DNA of 64,000 nucleotides, taken from contig JAKGHH010000002.1 of NCBI GenBank assembly GCA_022828595.1, positions 106,203,254 through 106,267,253 on the forward strand, given 5' to 3'. Positions 11,775 to 22,669 of this stretch are shown here, one piece after another. The notes below the pieces were generated by a model. The model searched no databases and was not told the DNA's origin. It saw only the letters and a list, made by a program, of their open reading frames with translations. The stretch's first letter is position 1, and the number at the start of each line of letters is the position of its first letter. The DNA is from Nelumbo lutea. Lineage: Eukaryota; Streptophyta; Magnoliopsida; Proteales; Nelumbonaceae. The position numbers and the translations under genes are program-made.

Positions 11775-12333
11775 TACAAAGAGGAGTTGGGTCGAGAAGG
11801 ATGATGACCTGTTCATGGGTCGGGTAGCCCAAGGGGCTAGCCCAGCCCGACTCGACTATTTTTCGGGCCAGGCTTGGGTCTTGTCAAAAAAAGCTCAACC
11901 CGAGTCTAGCCTGGCCCAACTTTTTATAGTTTCTTCTAAACCCTAAATTCCTAGCCAACTAACCCTTTCCCATTTCCCTCTTTTCATCTTCCATCTTCTC
12001 GGTTCTCCTCACTCTCAAACTCTCAGGAACTAGCGACGAACTCAAGCACCATTATCACTCTCAGAGGCGAACTCAGGCACCAGCGCTAACAGTGAACTAG
12101 GTCGTTTCTCTCTCCAGTGGTGAGTCCTCTCTCTCTCTCTCTTGTTAAGTTTGCTCGCCTTTCCCATTTCCCTCTTTGCATCGTTCTATCTTCTCAGTTC
12201 TCATTCTCACTCTCAGACTCTCAGGAACCAGCAAACTCAGGCACCATTCTCACTCTCAAAGACGAACTCAAGCACTGGTAGACTCAGGCACCGGTGCCAC
12301 CAATGAACTAGGTCATCTCCCTCTCCAACGGTG

Positions 12334-12372
<39 letters not shown>

Positions 12373-12590
12373 GTTAAGTTTTCCCACCGTTCCCATTTCC
12401 CTCTTTGCATTGTTTTATCTTCTTAGTTCTCATTTTCACTCTTAGACTCTTAGGAAATGACGAACTCAGGCACCGATGAACTCGGGCTTCAGGCTTTTTA
12501 TGAGGGTTGGGCTCAAGCCCAAGTTGTAGGCCTATTGGTCAGGCCAGGCTCGGGCTCGGGCTTGAAAAGTTTTGTTAATGAAGCACATGC
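11775..12590. repeat. GC-rich bordered segment with about 200-bp tandem units
   Basis: Three related units begin near 11964 (CCTTTCCCATTTCCCTCTTT), 12158 and 12387. Each contains CTCTCAGGAAC, ACGAACTCA(A/G)GCACC and, at the end of the first two, a GGTGAGTCCTCT(CT)n block. Both borders hold GGCTCGGGC/GCCCGA-rich sequence like the hAT-type elements in this window, so the array may be internal to such an element. No gene. Confidence 0.55.
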
Positions 12591-12599
12591 TCGAAGCAT

Positions 12600-14989
12600 A
12601 GGAACTTCCAAAAGAAAATAATAGAACCCCTCCTAATTAGTAGCTACTCTTCCTCATCGCCCTTTTGACCATTGCCGACCTCCCCCTCGTCCTCATCTTC
12701 CGCCCCATCACCGCCCTCGCTAGCCTCCTCCTTCAAAGTTGAGTCTCCTTGTCAACCTACACAACCTTCATTCGGTACTAATCTAATCGATATAGGGCTG
12801 AAGTTAAGTTGGGATGCAAGGACTTGAGGAAGCAATGACATAGTTTAAATACCCTCTTCATAGAGGGAATTGCGAACCTGACCTTCTCCTATTCAAATTG
12901 CGACAACAAACGAAATGCTTGAATGCAGCAACCTCAATACAATGGATGTCTCCACTCTTCTTAGTCCATTGCTCTTCTAGCTAATGTTCCTACGTTTGCA
13001 CCTCGTCAGTCAGGGTGGTGATAGTCTCTTTAGTCTCCTCTAGCTCATGTTGTATACTAGTACCGAGGTCACAAAAGCACTTATTATCCTCCTTCGTGCT
13101 GTGGTGAGCTGCCTTACCGCTCAGATAGGCTCCCTCTAGTTGAGCCTACAGGGCCTCTATATTCTCTTACATCTCCTACTTCTTGCACTTCGACATGTCA
13201 ACCTAATTCAACAAGACATGTCCCATAGAGTTTGTTTGCGAGCAACTAAAACAAGGGTAGCAAAGCTCGAATAAGATAGGAGCAAACATCAGAAACAAGG
13301 ACTACATACCTATAGAATGCATTGAGTCATTCTTGTACTGATGTCAACGGGGTCAAGACCATTGTAGTATTAGTGATCTTCAGGAAGGAGGATCCCCTCC
13401 CCCTTTGTAGAGCTACGAGATGATCGATAAGGCGGTCAGTAATTGAGACGTCAATGTTGAGGACAAATCGAGGTATTTCAGAGTTCAAAGGGCTAGCGGT
13501 GCATTCATCCGGGGAAACTTGGGATGATGAGACGGTTGAACCCAAGAAGACCTGGGCAAGCTCTACAAATTGAAGATGGTCGAACCCGACCACCTCGGGC
13601 ATATGCTCAATAGGCCTAACCTCAGCCTCGACCGATGAACCCTCCATCGATGAACAAATCGAAGAATCTATTACTCTCCTCTTCTTCTTCAAGGGCCTCT
13701 TAGCAGCTGCCAAAAGGGAAACAATACTTTCCATCTCTGAGGAAACATGCAAGAAAACATAAGTGAGCCAATTCAAAGAACATCCTTCAACAAGCAACAA
13801 CCAAGCCAACCTACCTATAGGACTCAGGCCAGCCCGAACAAGCATAGGCTTGATTAAGAACTGATCTATCATTAACCACCGACGTATAAAGTGTTGAACC
13901 TCACAACATAACTCTTCATCAAACTCAATGTTAGAAGCCTTTCTCGTCTCATGTTGCCAAATGGTGTCCATGGGCCAACCGATGTCTCGAGAGAGGAAGA
14001 AGTACCTATTCTTCCAATGCTTCAACTTTGTCTGGAAGCCCCCCAGAAGTTTATATCCACACCAGTAATAGGGCTCATTGGGAACTCTTTTTATATGTCA
14101 TAGCTTTGAGAAGATGACCATGTCCAAAGGGAAATCAAGATGGTAACTGAGAGAGAGATGATCCCCACAATGGTCTGAATGGAGTTTGGGTGGAGTTGCC
14201 CCAAGTTGATGCCATCGTGTGAGAGCACGTCAACAATAAAAGGGTGCAAAGGAAATTGGAGGCTGGTGACCAATGCCTCCTCAAAGACACAGGCCTCAAA
14301 TTGGCTGTGACTCTAGGGAATTTGACACAAGTCGGGAAGAATATAGTTGAAGTCATTTGGAATATGGAAAGAAGATACTAGATTGACAATTGCTTTCCCA
14401 CTCAGCTTGGTGGGACCAAAATGAAAGCCCAACTGTGAATCTTGTTGAGAAGTTGAGGTCCCTGTATGGGAACCTCGTCCCTCTCACCTTGTAGTTCCTT
14501 CCTTGGCCCAAGTAGAGTAGGAAGACCCCCCCCCCACCAACCATTAATGACTAAACAAGAAGGAAAAGGACTCACCAGCTTCTTAGGGAAAAAAAGAGTG
14601 ACTTCGCCTAATTGGATTAAGCTTACCGAATTGACTATGACCTCCCAACAAATCTCTCCTCTAATATCTCGTCCCACTCCTTTGCAAGAAAACTCAAAAC
14701 AATATGAATGGGAACCCTACAGGGACCACCTATTTATAGCCATAGGCATGGAAAATCGTCGGTCGAGAGAAATATGCAGCTTCAATAATTTGTGGGTGAA
14801 TTTGAATTTCAAATTTGCGCACCCGACTTAAAATTCAAAATTGTTGTGCATGCCAGCCTACCCTTAGGCCAAGCCAAGTGAACAGATCGAGAAAACTACA
14901 AACCCACTAGACGAGTCACCCTAGGTCAAGGATTGATAGCGAGCTACTCCCTTCGCCGAACCATCATCAATTTGGGAGTGGGGGGCAAT
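12600..14989 (-). pseudogene. Antisense gypsy-type transposase ORF in a retroelement, degenerate
   Basis: This is a decayed minus-strand coding region. Near 14273 it reads LQFPLHPFIVDVLSHDGINL followed by GQLHPNSIQTIVGII. After a break, an open frame of 232 codons from 14025 starts MKHWKNRYFFLSRDIGWPMD. These resemble the plant putative gypsy-type transposase domain (Transposase_28), with its PLHPF..LL, QLxPN and W+xRFFFV motifs. Further down, with stops, a coiled-coil part reads IQHELEETKETITTLTDEVQ, then an acidic Asp/Glu-rich tail near 12700. The nearby LTR (14990-15609) and its purine-rich tract are on the plus strand, so this ORF is antisense to the element, an arrangement known from some plant Tat-type gypsy elements. 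No gag or polymerase remains. Confidence 0.6.
14971..14989 (+). other. Polypurine-tract-like site
   Basis: TTTGGGAGTGGGGGGCAAT lies immediately before the LTR start TGATGAAGGG. A purine-rich tract at this place primes plus-strand DNA synthesis in LTR retrotransposons and fixes the element's orientation as plus. Confidence 0.7.
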
Positions 14990-15609
14990 TGATGAAGGGT
15001 GATTTGGCTGTCTAGTGACATCATGACACGTGGTTCCACAAAACCGTCAGATGACAACTCAACTCCATGTAAGCAGATTTCGCGAGCATGATAGACACCT
15101 CTCATCTGTTGTGGACTCCTCAGCCCTACTACGGCGAGTAGATCCTTGGCCCTACCTCGGCAGGTTAGATTGTAGATAGGCCTATTGGTGTCAGGTCAGT
15201 GTAAGAGGCGACCTGCCTCCGTCGACCTAGTAAAGAATTAGTTAGTGGCTTGCATGGCACGACAGGTGACCTCCTCGTACGAGTTGTCACCTCCAGTTTC
15301 CCTGGGATCATGACGCCACGTTGATGGAGTTAATTAATGCCCAGCCTGTTTCGAGTGTAACTAGATAAGCACTACCCGCTTACAAGAAACCTATCTCCGG
15401 GCGTGAAACCACCTCCGAACCAAATGGTCCAGAGATCTTGAACGCGCTTTGTAGAGTTCACAGTTGTTAGCCTATAACAAGGCATCCCCTTCCTCAAAAA
15501 AGGTAGGCACGATTTAGCACTAATAACTCTCTTGCTCTCAAGCTTTTCAATTCTCACAACTCATCGGTAACTTAAGCATCTGATTGTCCACCCTGAGTAA
15601 AGCAACATC
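14990..15609 (+). mobile_element. 3' LTR of a gypsy-like retroelement
   Basis: It starts TGATGAAGGGTGATTTGGC, the same as the solo LTR at 181, and carries a corresponding ACTTAAGCATC motif near its end. The preceding polypurine tract marks it as the 3' LTR. The right border, near GCAACATC, is uncertain because the expected CATCA terminus is imperfect and no target duplication could be paired. The 5' half of the element is not recognised in the window. Confidence 0.65.
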
Positions 15610-15769
15610 TATAACTATTCCAAAAAAAATTAAAGAATAATTAACCACAAATTATTCAAATATAAATATTATGATTAATATTTGGGTATTTTTATAGGAC
15701 AATAAAACCTAAAATCAATTTTTACCAAAAATTAATAATTAAAAAATATTGAGCATTTACTGATTAATT

Positions 15770-15975
15770 GTTGTTAAAAACGTTTTTTTTTTTCAAAAAT
15801 TTTAACAATTGTTCCTAAAATATCTCTTTTGCAATACATAATTGTTGCCAAATATTTTTTAACCACGGCTTTGTTAGAAACAATTGGTCCAGTTGTAAGT
15901 AAAACATTTGACAACAGTTTTCTAGCTTTTGGTAACAATTTTTTATTGTTGCCAAAAGTCGATTTTGTTGTAGTG
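15770..15975. mobile_element. Right terminus of a second CACTA-like element
   Basis: The segment ends GATTTTGTTGTAGTG, the complement of CACTACAACAAAATC. It is preceded by short inverted sub-terminal words such as GGTAACAATTTTTTATTGTTGCC. No matching left end was found, so only a truncated end remains. Confidence 0.5.
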
Positions 15976-17300
15976 ATGTTTAGTAATTATTGGAGATACT
16001 TTACAATATCAATTCATATTTATTAGATATATTCAGTAAAAATCAATGATTCATATTTATTAGAGATATATTATTAATTATTCAATTCAGTAATTTACCT
16101 AAAATTAAATTATTCTTATTTAACACTATATTATTATTATTATTATTATTATTATTTAATGATAAATTTTCAGTAGTTTACCTACAATTAACTTAATGTA
16201 TTTTTGAAATTTAGTTATTGATTTTTAATTATTTAATTTATGTATTTTTATGAAATGATCAGTCAATATTTATCAAGTTTGATTAATTATTTGGATTAAT
16301 AATTACTGAAAAATAATAATTAAAATTGATTGAATAATTACTGATTATGGTCCATTTATGCATTTAGTGATATCACTTGATTGTGGTGCTTAAATTGTGT
16401 TGAATTTATCCCTTGATTTTGAATTATTTGTGTATTTTGTTGTTTATTTTGTTTAGTGATATTTAGTGTTTAAATTATGGTGAATTATAGTAATTTGGTG
16501 ATTTTAAGTGCTTAAATTGTACTGCATTTTCTGGGTAATTTACTAAAAATTGGTAATCCTGGGCCACAACCTAGTCTGCCATTACCTTAGCCCAGACCAC
16601 TCCGCCTTGGTCCAGCCCATGCATAGGCCACTACCTAATCCACCCGAGCCAGGCCCAAACATAAGTCATACAATTTATATAAATTTATCGTGTTATTAAC
16701 ACTCCATACATCCTTTTGATCTTTTTTATCATCAAATTGGACATTGCGTTTGGATTTTTCCATCCATCACATGGGTCCCACTAGTTTATACTAAAATAAT
16801 TCAGGCCACGTCAAATTAGCAAGGCTTGTCTTCCTTTTTCCTCTCCTTTTCATTAGGAAACTAATAAAATCTATATAGTTAACACCTAATTTTTAGAAAA
16901 GATATAAGTTAAAAATCTTTTGTAAATCGAATCCTTACTCCAATTTGTTCCTATCACCCACTATTCACCAATATCTATTCACCCACTATTTATCCTCTCC
17001 CCCACCATTCACCTATAAAATTATCTAATTACTTTAAAATATTCATTAAAGGCACAAAACATAATTATAATATATTTATGTAATTCATAATGTAACTATG
17101 TAATAACAATATAAATTATAATTTTATGAAGTATTCAATTTAATAACTAAATCAAATTTATGGACTAAATGATATTTTACAAATCTCTGGGTTTTAGTCG
17201 TTAAACATGACCAAAGGATCTTAGAGGGGAAAAGTTGAGATTTAAAGAAAAACTTAATGTCACATTCATATCGATCTTAAATGAGGGGAGATCTTTGTCT
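15976..17300. other. AT-rich intergenic region
   Basis: Contains a (TTA)n microsatellite at 16128-16156 and a short GC-rich patch at about 16558-16670 with GGCCCA/TAGCCCA words resembling the hAT-type repeats. No gene recognised. Confidence 0.5.
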
Positions 17301-18465
17301 GATGACATCAATCAATAATGGTACGTTAGTTTCCGAGATAGGGAAGGGATGGGAAACATGTTGGTGGAATATTCCACCTTTCTAGTGTTTGATTGGCAAG
17401 AAACACTAGGAAGTGAGGGGGATGCGATTTATCAAACGTTAAAATGTGGGGTCGCACCAAAACAGTTTCGTGCAACATTAAGTACAGATTCGACATCCAC
17501 TCGCGTTTTACCTCTATTTTTGTATCATTTTTATAAGGTTTCGTTAATTTCTTCTCCTTCCACAATCGTTGATTCACCCTTCCAACCATGGTCGACCCGA
17601 CTAGTTTTTCATCGCCGGAGAACTAAAACATGACACCAATGTTTCAGATATACTGCTATTACCCTCTGGTTTAACACCGGCACTCAAGATCTGGCAAGGA
17701 ACATGTGTTTTTTCCATGGACTTGTTCCAAATCTGGTGAATTTCATGTGTTCGTTCCATATATGTTACGGATTTTTTCCTATTGATTATTATTTATTAAA
17801 TGTGTCGTATTACTTATTCGATTAGTATTTGATGGGTTCAGTTGTGTTGCTTTATTTGGTTTCATGGATTTTAGTTTTAGTTTCTCTGTGACTAAATACT
17901 AGGACATACTTCATGAATCCTTAGTTTCGATTCCATTGTTTTGAGGGTTTTAAAGAGCATGAAGTTTGTTAAATTAAGCCAATGGTTTTTTGTACTATTT
18001 AGGTTTAAGTCTATTATCCTAAGAGAAAAAATAGATAATACAATAGCACAAATCAGAAAAGTAAAGTAAAAATTTAATTAACTATGTGGATTTAGTTACT
18101 CTAAAATAATTAATATTATCCATTAAATACTTAATTAATTATATTTAGTTAAATAGAGTTAGTAATTAATTACATAGTTAATTAATGTTAAAATTTTCTC
18201 TTAAAAATTGATGAGTAATTATAAGTAATTAATTAACAATCTTTTTAAAAGATAATTTAATAGTAAATTACCTTATTTAATGAATTATTGAAAATTATAA
18301 TAATTTTTATTTTAATTACTGTAAAATTATTTTACAATAATTATAATTTTATTATTGATAATTACTTCAATTATTAAGTATAGATATAATTAATAATTAA
18401 AATAGTTTCACATTTATTTATTTCGTAAGGTAAAATAATTTTACAATAATTAAAATAGCAGTAAT
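17301..18465. other. Intergenic region, no gene recognised
   Basis: A moderately GC-balanced part at 17330-17640 has short overlapping frames on both strands but no motif I know. From 18060 the sequence is almost pure A/T with TTAATTAATTA words. Confidence 0.4.
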
Positions 18466-18469
18466 TAAG

Positions 18470-18900
18470 CTCAGCCCAGGCCCAACACTTAGAATTGGGT
18501 TTAAGGCCCAAGCCCAATGTCAAGCCAAATCTATTCAACTTGAGTCAAGCCTACACTAAAATTTGATGCACTTGGGCTGGGCTCGAGCCTGTGTGTACAA
18601 ATGTATATAGTTCAACTTGGCTTGAGTTGGGATAAGGTTGGGCTAGTCTCATGTTGCCCAAGGACTAAGCTTAGGCTTGACCCCCAAAATTAAGAAAGTC
18701 CAAATATTTAGGCCCACACAGAATCCAATGACTAAAAATCCAAGCCCAGCCCATCTAAATTTGTGGGACCTAGCTGGGCTCACCAAAGTTGCATCTTTAT
18801 GTGTAAGGGTATTATGACCCAATGGGTGGGGGTTACCCAAACCTAAACCGATTTGGATTAAATAAACCAGAACTCTAACCTGGCCTACACCCATTTAGGT
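18470..18900. repeat. Dispersed GGCCCA-rich repeat, copy 1
   Basis: Shares CCCAAGGACTAA, CCAAAATTAAGAAA and ACTAAAAATCCAA with 59640-59990, in the same order, so both are copies of one dispersed repeat. The ends are not resolved. Confidence 0.55.
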
Positions 18901-18974
18901 TAAAAGAAAACATTAAAAGAAATTGTTAGGAGTTAGAAGTTAGACCAAATTAAAAGAATACTCTTTATATGTGT

Positions 18975-19985
18975 AGAGGTGTCAATTGGACTGGATTTGG
19001 TCCAAACCGATCCAATCCAATGTGAGTCCACTTACAAATGGACTAGACTCAATCTAGTCCAAATCCAATACAAATCGAATCCAATCTAATCCATTAAAAT
19101 GTAAATGGACTGGATTGGATCCAATCCAAACCAAATGAAATATCAAAAATTATATAAAAAGCCAAAACACATAAAAATTTATGAAAATATATTAAAATGA
19201 AGAAAATAAGAAAATTATAATATACCCTTTTGGCATTGAAAAAGCACTTTTGTAAAAATTCTTTCATAAAAGAACTTTTACAAAAGTACTTCCGTAGAAG
19301 TGTTCATAAAAGTACTTTGTATAAGTGCTTTAAAAGTACTTTTATAAAAGTACTTTCGTGGAAGTGCTTTTATAAAAGTGCTTTTTGTAAAAATTCTTTC
19401 GTAAAAGTACTTTCGTAGAAGTGCTTTTATAAAAGTACTTTCATAAAAGTGCTTTTGTTAAAAGTGCTTTCGTAAAAGTTCTTTCATAAAAGTGCTATTA
19501 TAAAGGTACTTCCATAAAAGTGCTTTTGTAAAAGTACTTTTACAAAAGTACTTCTATAAAGGTACTTTTATAAAAGTACTTCCGTAAAATTTCTATTGTA
19601 AAAGTGCTTTCACAAAAGTGCTTTCGTAAAAGTACTTTTATAAAAATATTTTCATAAAAGTACTTTTGTAAAAGCGCTTTTATTAAAGTGGTTTTGCAAA
19701 AGTGCTTTTCTAAAACTGCTTCTATAAAAGTACTTTCATAAAAGTACCTTTTCATAAAAGTGATTTTATGTCGGTTTCAGTTCGGTTTTGAAATTGGACA
19801 AGGGTTTGGCCTCATGATTGGATTATTGGAAATTTGGTTTAGGTCCAATTTAGACCAATAAGAATATGGACCAATTTATTTTGGATTAGCTCAATCCAAT
19901 AATTATAATGGATCATCCAAATCCAATTTGATCAGGTTTGGATCGAATTGAATCCAATCCACAAATAGTTGATTGACACCCCTCT
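18975..19985. mobile_element. hAT-like element containing a 14-bp minisatellite
   Basis: The ends are AGAGGTGTCAATTGG and AGTTGATTGACACCCCTCT. Flanks are ATATGTGT (18967-18974) and ATATGTCT (19986-19993), an 8-bp target duplication with one mismatch. Terminal regions repeat GGATTGGATCCAATCC-like words. More than half of the element is a minisatellite. There is no transposase. Confidence 0.85.
19238..19770. repeat. 14-bp minisatellite, about 38 units
   Basis: The unit is close to AAAAGTACTTTYRT with variants such as AAAAGTGCTTTCGT. The core AAAAGTACTTTT is its own reverse complement, so the array is a series of small palindromes. It forms most of the middle of the surrounding hAT element. Confidence 0.85.
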
Positions 19986-20668
19986 ATATGTCTAAGAGTA
20001 TTATGACTTAGGTTAAACAAACCTATAGTGGGGGTTGGGTTAAATAATCAAAACTCTAATATGACCCTACACTCGTATAAGCCTAACCTTAACCTAACTA
20101 TGTAAGGGTGGGTCAGTGGAATTTACAATTAGATGAACCTTAACCTAACTATGTAGGGGTGAATCAAGTGGAATTTACCATTAAAGGGGGTCTTTTTCTT
20201 CTTTTTTTTTTTTTTTTGGATTTTGAGAGGGGGGAAAGTTGGTCAATAGGATTTTGATTCCCACTGAACAAGAATCCCATGTTCTTTTTTCATATTTATG
20301 TGGGGACCAAGGAAAGTTTATTTTCTTGGCTATCACTTACACCCATCTCCTAGGTGGGTAAATAACTTTCCCACCTAGGAGGAAGTTGCCAACACTTGAA
20401 TGGGACAAAAACATCATTTTCAATAATGATTTTTTATGACTAAAATGGTTTGCCTTATTTACATGAGAAATAAAAGAACATAAATAAATGTACTTATCTG
20501 GGTAAATGTTTCATAGAAAAAACTTACTCAGTTAACTGCATTTACCCGAGTAAATAACTTACTAAAAAACAAATGGGGACTAAACTTCATCTATTGACAT
20601 CATTATACAAGATTAAACATTCCCACTAATAGGGTTTCAATTCGGGTTCTCATCAGAACAATTAAACA
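19986..20668. other. Intergenic, with a short tandem duplication
   Basis: AACCTTAACCTAACTATGTA is repeated about 60 bp apart near 20088 and 20147. GTAAGGGTATTATGACCC-like text here also occurs at 18800, so the hAT element at 18975 is inserted between related copies. A T-rich run lies near 20200. Confidence 0.45.
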
Positions 20669-20678
20669 TAACTCAAAC

Positions 20679-21532
20679 CACGGATTAAGGTATCGATACG
20701 ATACTCCCGATATGGGGCATATCGTATCCGTATCCATGATCATGGATATAGGATATGCTACGATTGGATACATATCGCATGAGTCATGGTATCGATATGA
20801 GTGCTTTTGGTAGAACAGTCTAATACACACCAATATAGAGGTGTATCCGTGTCTAGTTTGACAAAATTGTACATTGAGTACTTTTGGATTGTTTTTCATT
20901 TTTAATACAAGTTAAAAAATAGTATTATGAAAACTGAAATAAATAATTTAAGATTTAATTTTTCCAAAAAATAATAAAAACTAAAAATTATAAAAATAAT
21001 ATATTTCATCTACCTTAGATGATTTATATATTTTATCTTACACATAGTTATATGTTAAAATGAAAACATGGTTATTATTTGAAAAAAAAATAGAGTTGTT
21101 ATATAAAAATACTAAATAAATAAAATTTCCCAAAAAATGAAAACATATTTATTATTTAAAATAATTGTTATTTAAATAAATTAATAAATATTCCCAAAAA
21201 TTAATAAAAATTTGAAAATTATAATTATAAAATTAAAAGAGTGATAATTATTGTACAATGTTTGAATGCTCTAGAGTCTCGGTATTGTTTATTGTAATAT
21301 TTCTCTTCATATAACTTATTGAAGTATGCATTTCTCATGTGTTTATATCTTATTCATAGATAATTCAGCTTTTGGTTTAGTATGATTAATGTATTTATGT
21401 GATTTGTATTCATTCCACTAGCGTATCCAAGTATTTCTATATATTTTGTTCGTATCCATGCATTTTTCAATGTGTATCTGTTTCCGTATTCGACTTATCT
21501 AATACGATACTCGATACCGATAATTTGATCTT
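20679..21532. mobile_element. MULE-like non-autonomous element with 10-bp target duplication
   Basis: Diverged inverted termini: GGATTAAGGTATCGATACGA at the left and, at the right, the complement of AGATCAAATTATCGGTATCG. TAACTCAAAC is present on both sides (20669-20678 and 21533-21542). A 9-11 bp duplication points to the Mutator superfamily. The interior is AT-rich and non-coding. Confidence 0.7.
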
Positions 21533-21597
21533 TAACTCAAACATATATTTATTTGAGGCGGATTGGATTGACTTGTCTAAATTAAAAATGTCAAAAG

Positions 21598-22102
21598 TAG
21601 GGGTGATCATTTTAGCTTGGCCTGGCACGGAAATTCTGGGCTTGGGCTTGGGCTTGGGTTTTGTGTTAAGGCCTGACCTTGGCCCGAGCCCACATCAGGC
21701 TCACAAATTTTAGGGCCGAGCTTGGGTTAATACTTCAAACCCGACCCGGCCCACATATTTAAACATACACATTTTATGTATAATGTATACATGTTATTTT
21801 ATACTATATTATATTTTTATATATAAATATTATAAAATGACATGTATAATTTATATTATATGTAATATTTTATATTATATAATATATAGAATAAGTTTTT
21901 ATACATATTATGTCATTTAATATATAAATATATAATATTTTATATATGAGTGACATTAGCTCGAAATCAAGCTTATCCTAGCCCGAGCCCATATAAACCT
22001 AAACTAGGGCTTATATTTCAGGCCCAGAACCCCGACCAAGCTGGGCCCGAGCCTAAACTATAGCAAAAGTGCAAAGTCTGGCCCAGCACATGATTACCCC
22101 TA
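21598..22102. mobile_element. hAT-like non-autonomous element, perfect duplication
   Basis: The ends are TAGGGGTGATCAT and ATGATTACCCCTA. GTCAAAAG occurs on both sides (21590-21597 and 22103-22110), a perfect 8-bp target duplication. Ends are rich in GGCCCGAGCC words and the centre is AT-rich. The element at 43693 is the same family in the opposite orientation. Confidence 0.92.
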
Positions 22103-22593
22103 GTCAAAAGCCTCTTTCTGCTTCAATTCTTCCTAACAAGTTCGTGTATCGCAATGATTCAGAATAAAGAAATACTTAAACTAATAGAAGGTAAATGACC
22201 CAATTGTTTATTTGTCTTATTTGACAAATAGCACCACTAGATTGACTTACTTTCTTTAATCAACTGTCTGAACCCGTAAGACTGTAAAATTAAAAAATTG
22301 AAATTGACCGAATTTGCATCTTTCTAATTATTCAATCTCCTTGGATAAAATTATAAATACATAAAATGGCTCAGTTTTATGGCTCAGTTTCGAAAAATTA
22401 TAAATATAAATACAAATATGTACAGTATAAATACATAAAATGTAAATATTTGTACTTCTTCCAAACTGAGCCTTCAGGATTTTTTTTCCAGTAGCGGGTC
22501 TTCTGAGACTAGCTGCTAGCGTGGTTTCAAATTCTTGGTACGACAGTTGAAACTGGAGATCGGGAAGTCGTAACGCGGCAAGCTTCCATCATT

Positions 22594-22603
22594 CTATAAA
22601 TAG
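22594..22603 (+). promoter_or_regulatory. TATA box of the second PGIP gene
   Basis: CTATAAATAG lies about 76 bp before the ATG at 22670, a usual distance for a plant TATA box plus short leader. Confidence 0.8.
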
Positions 22604-22669
22604 GACTCATCACCACGTCTCTGTTTTATTGTCTAAAGAGACAAAAGGAGTTCCACCAAGTATTCCATC

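Noticed and set aside
19230..19755. Lys/Phe-rich frames on both strands in the 14-bp array
   Set aside because: They are a by-product of the near-palindromic repeat and occur equally on both strands.
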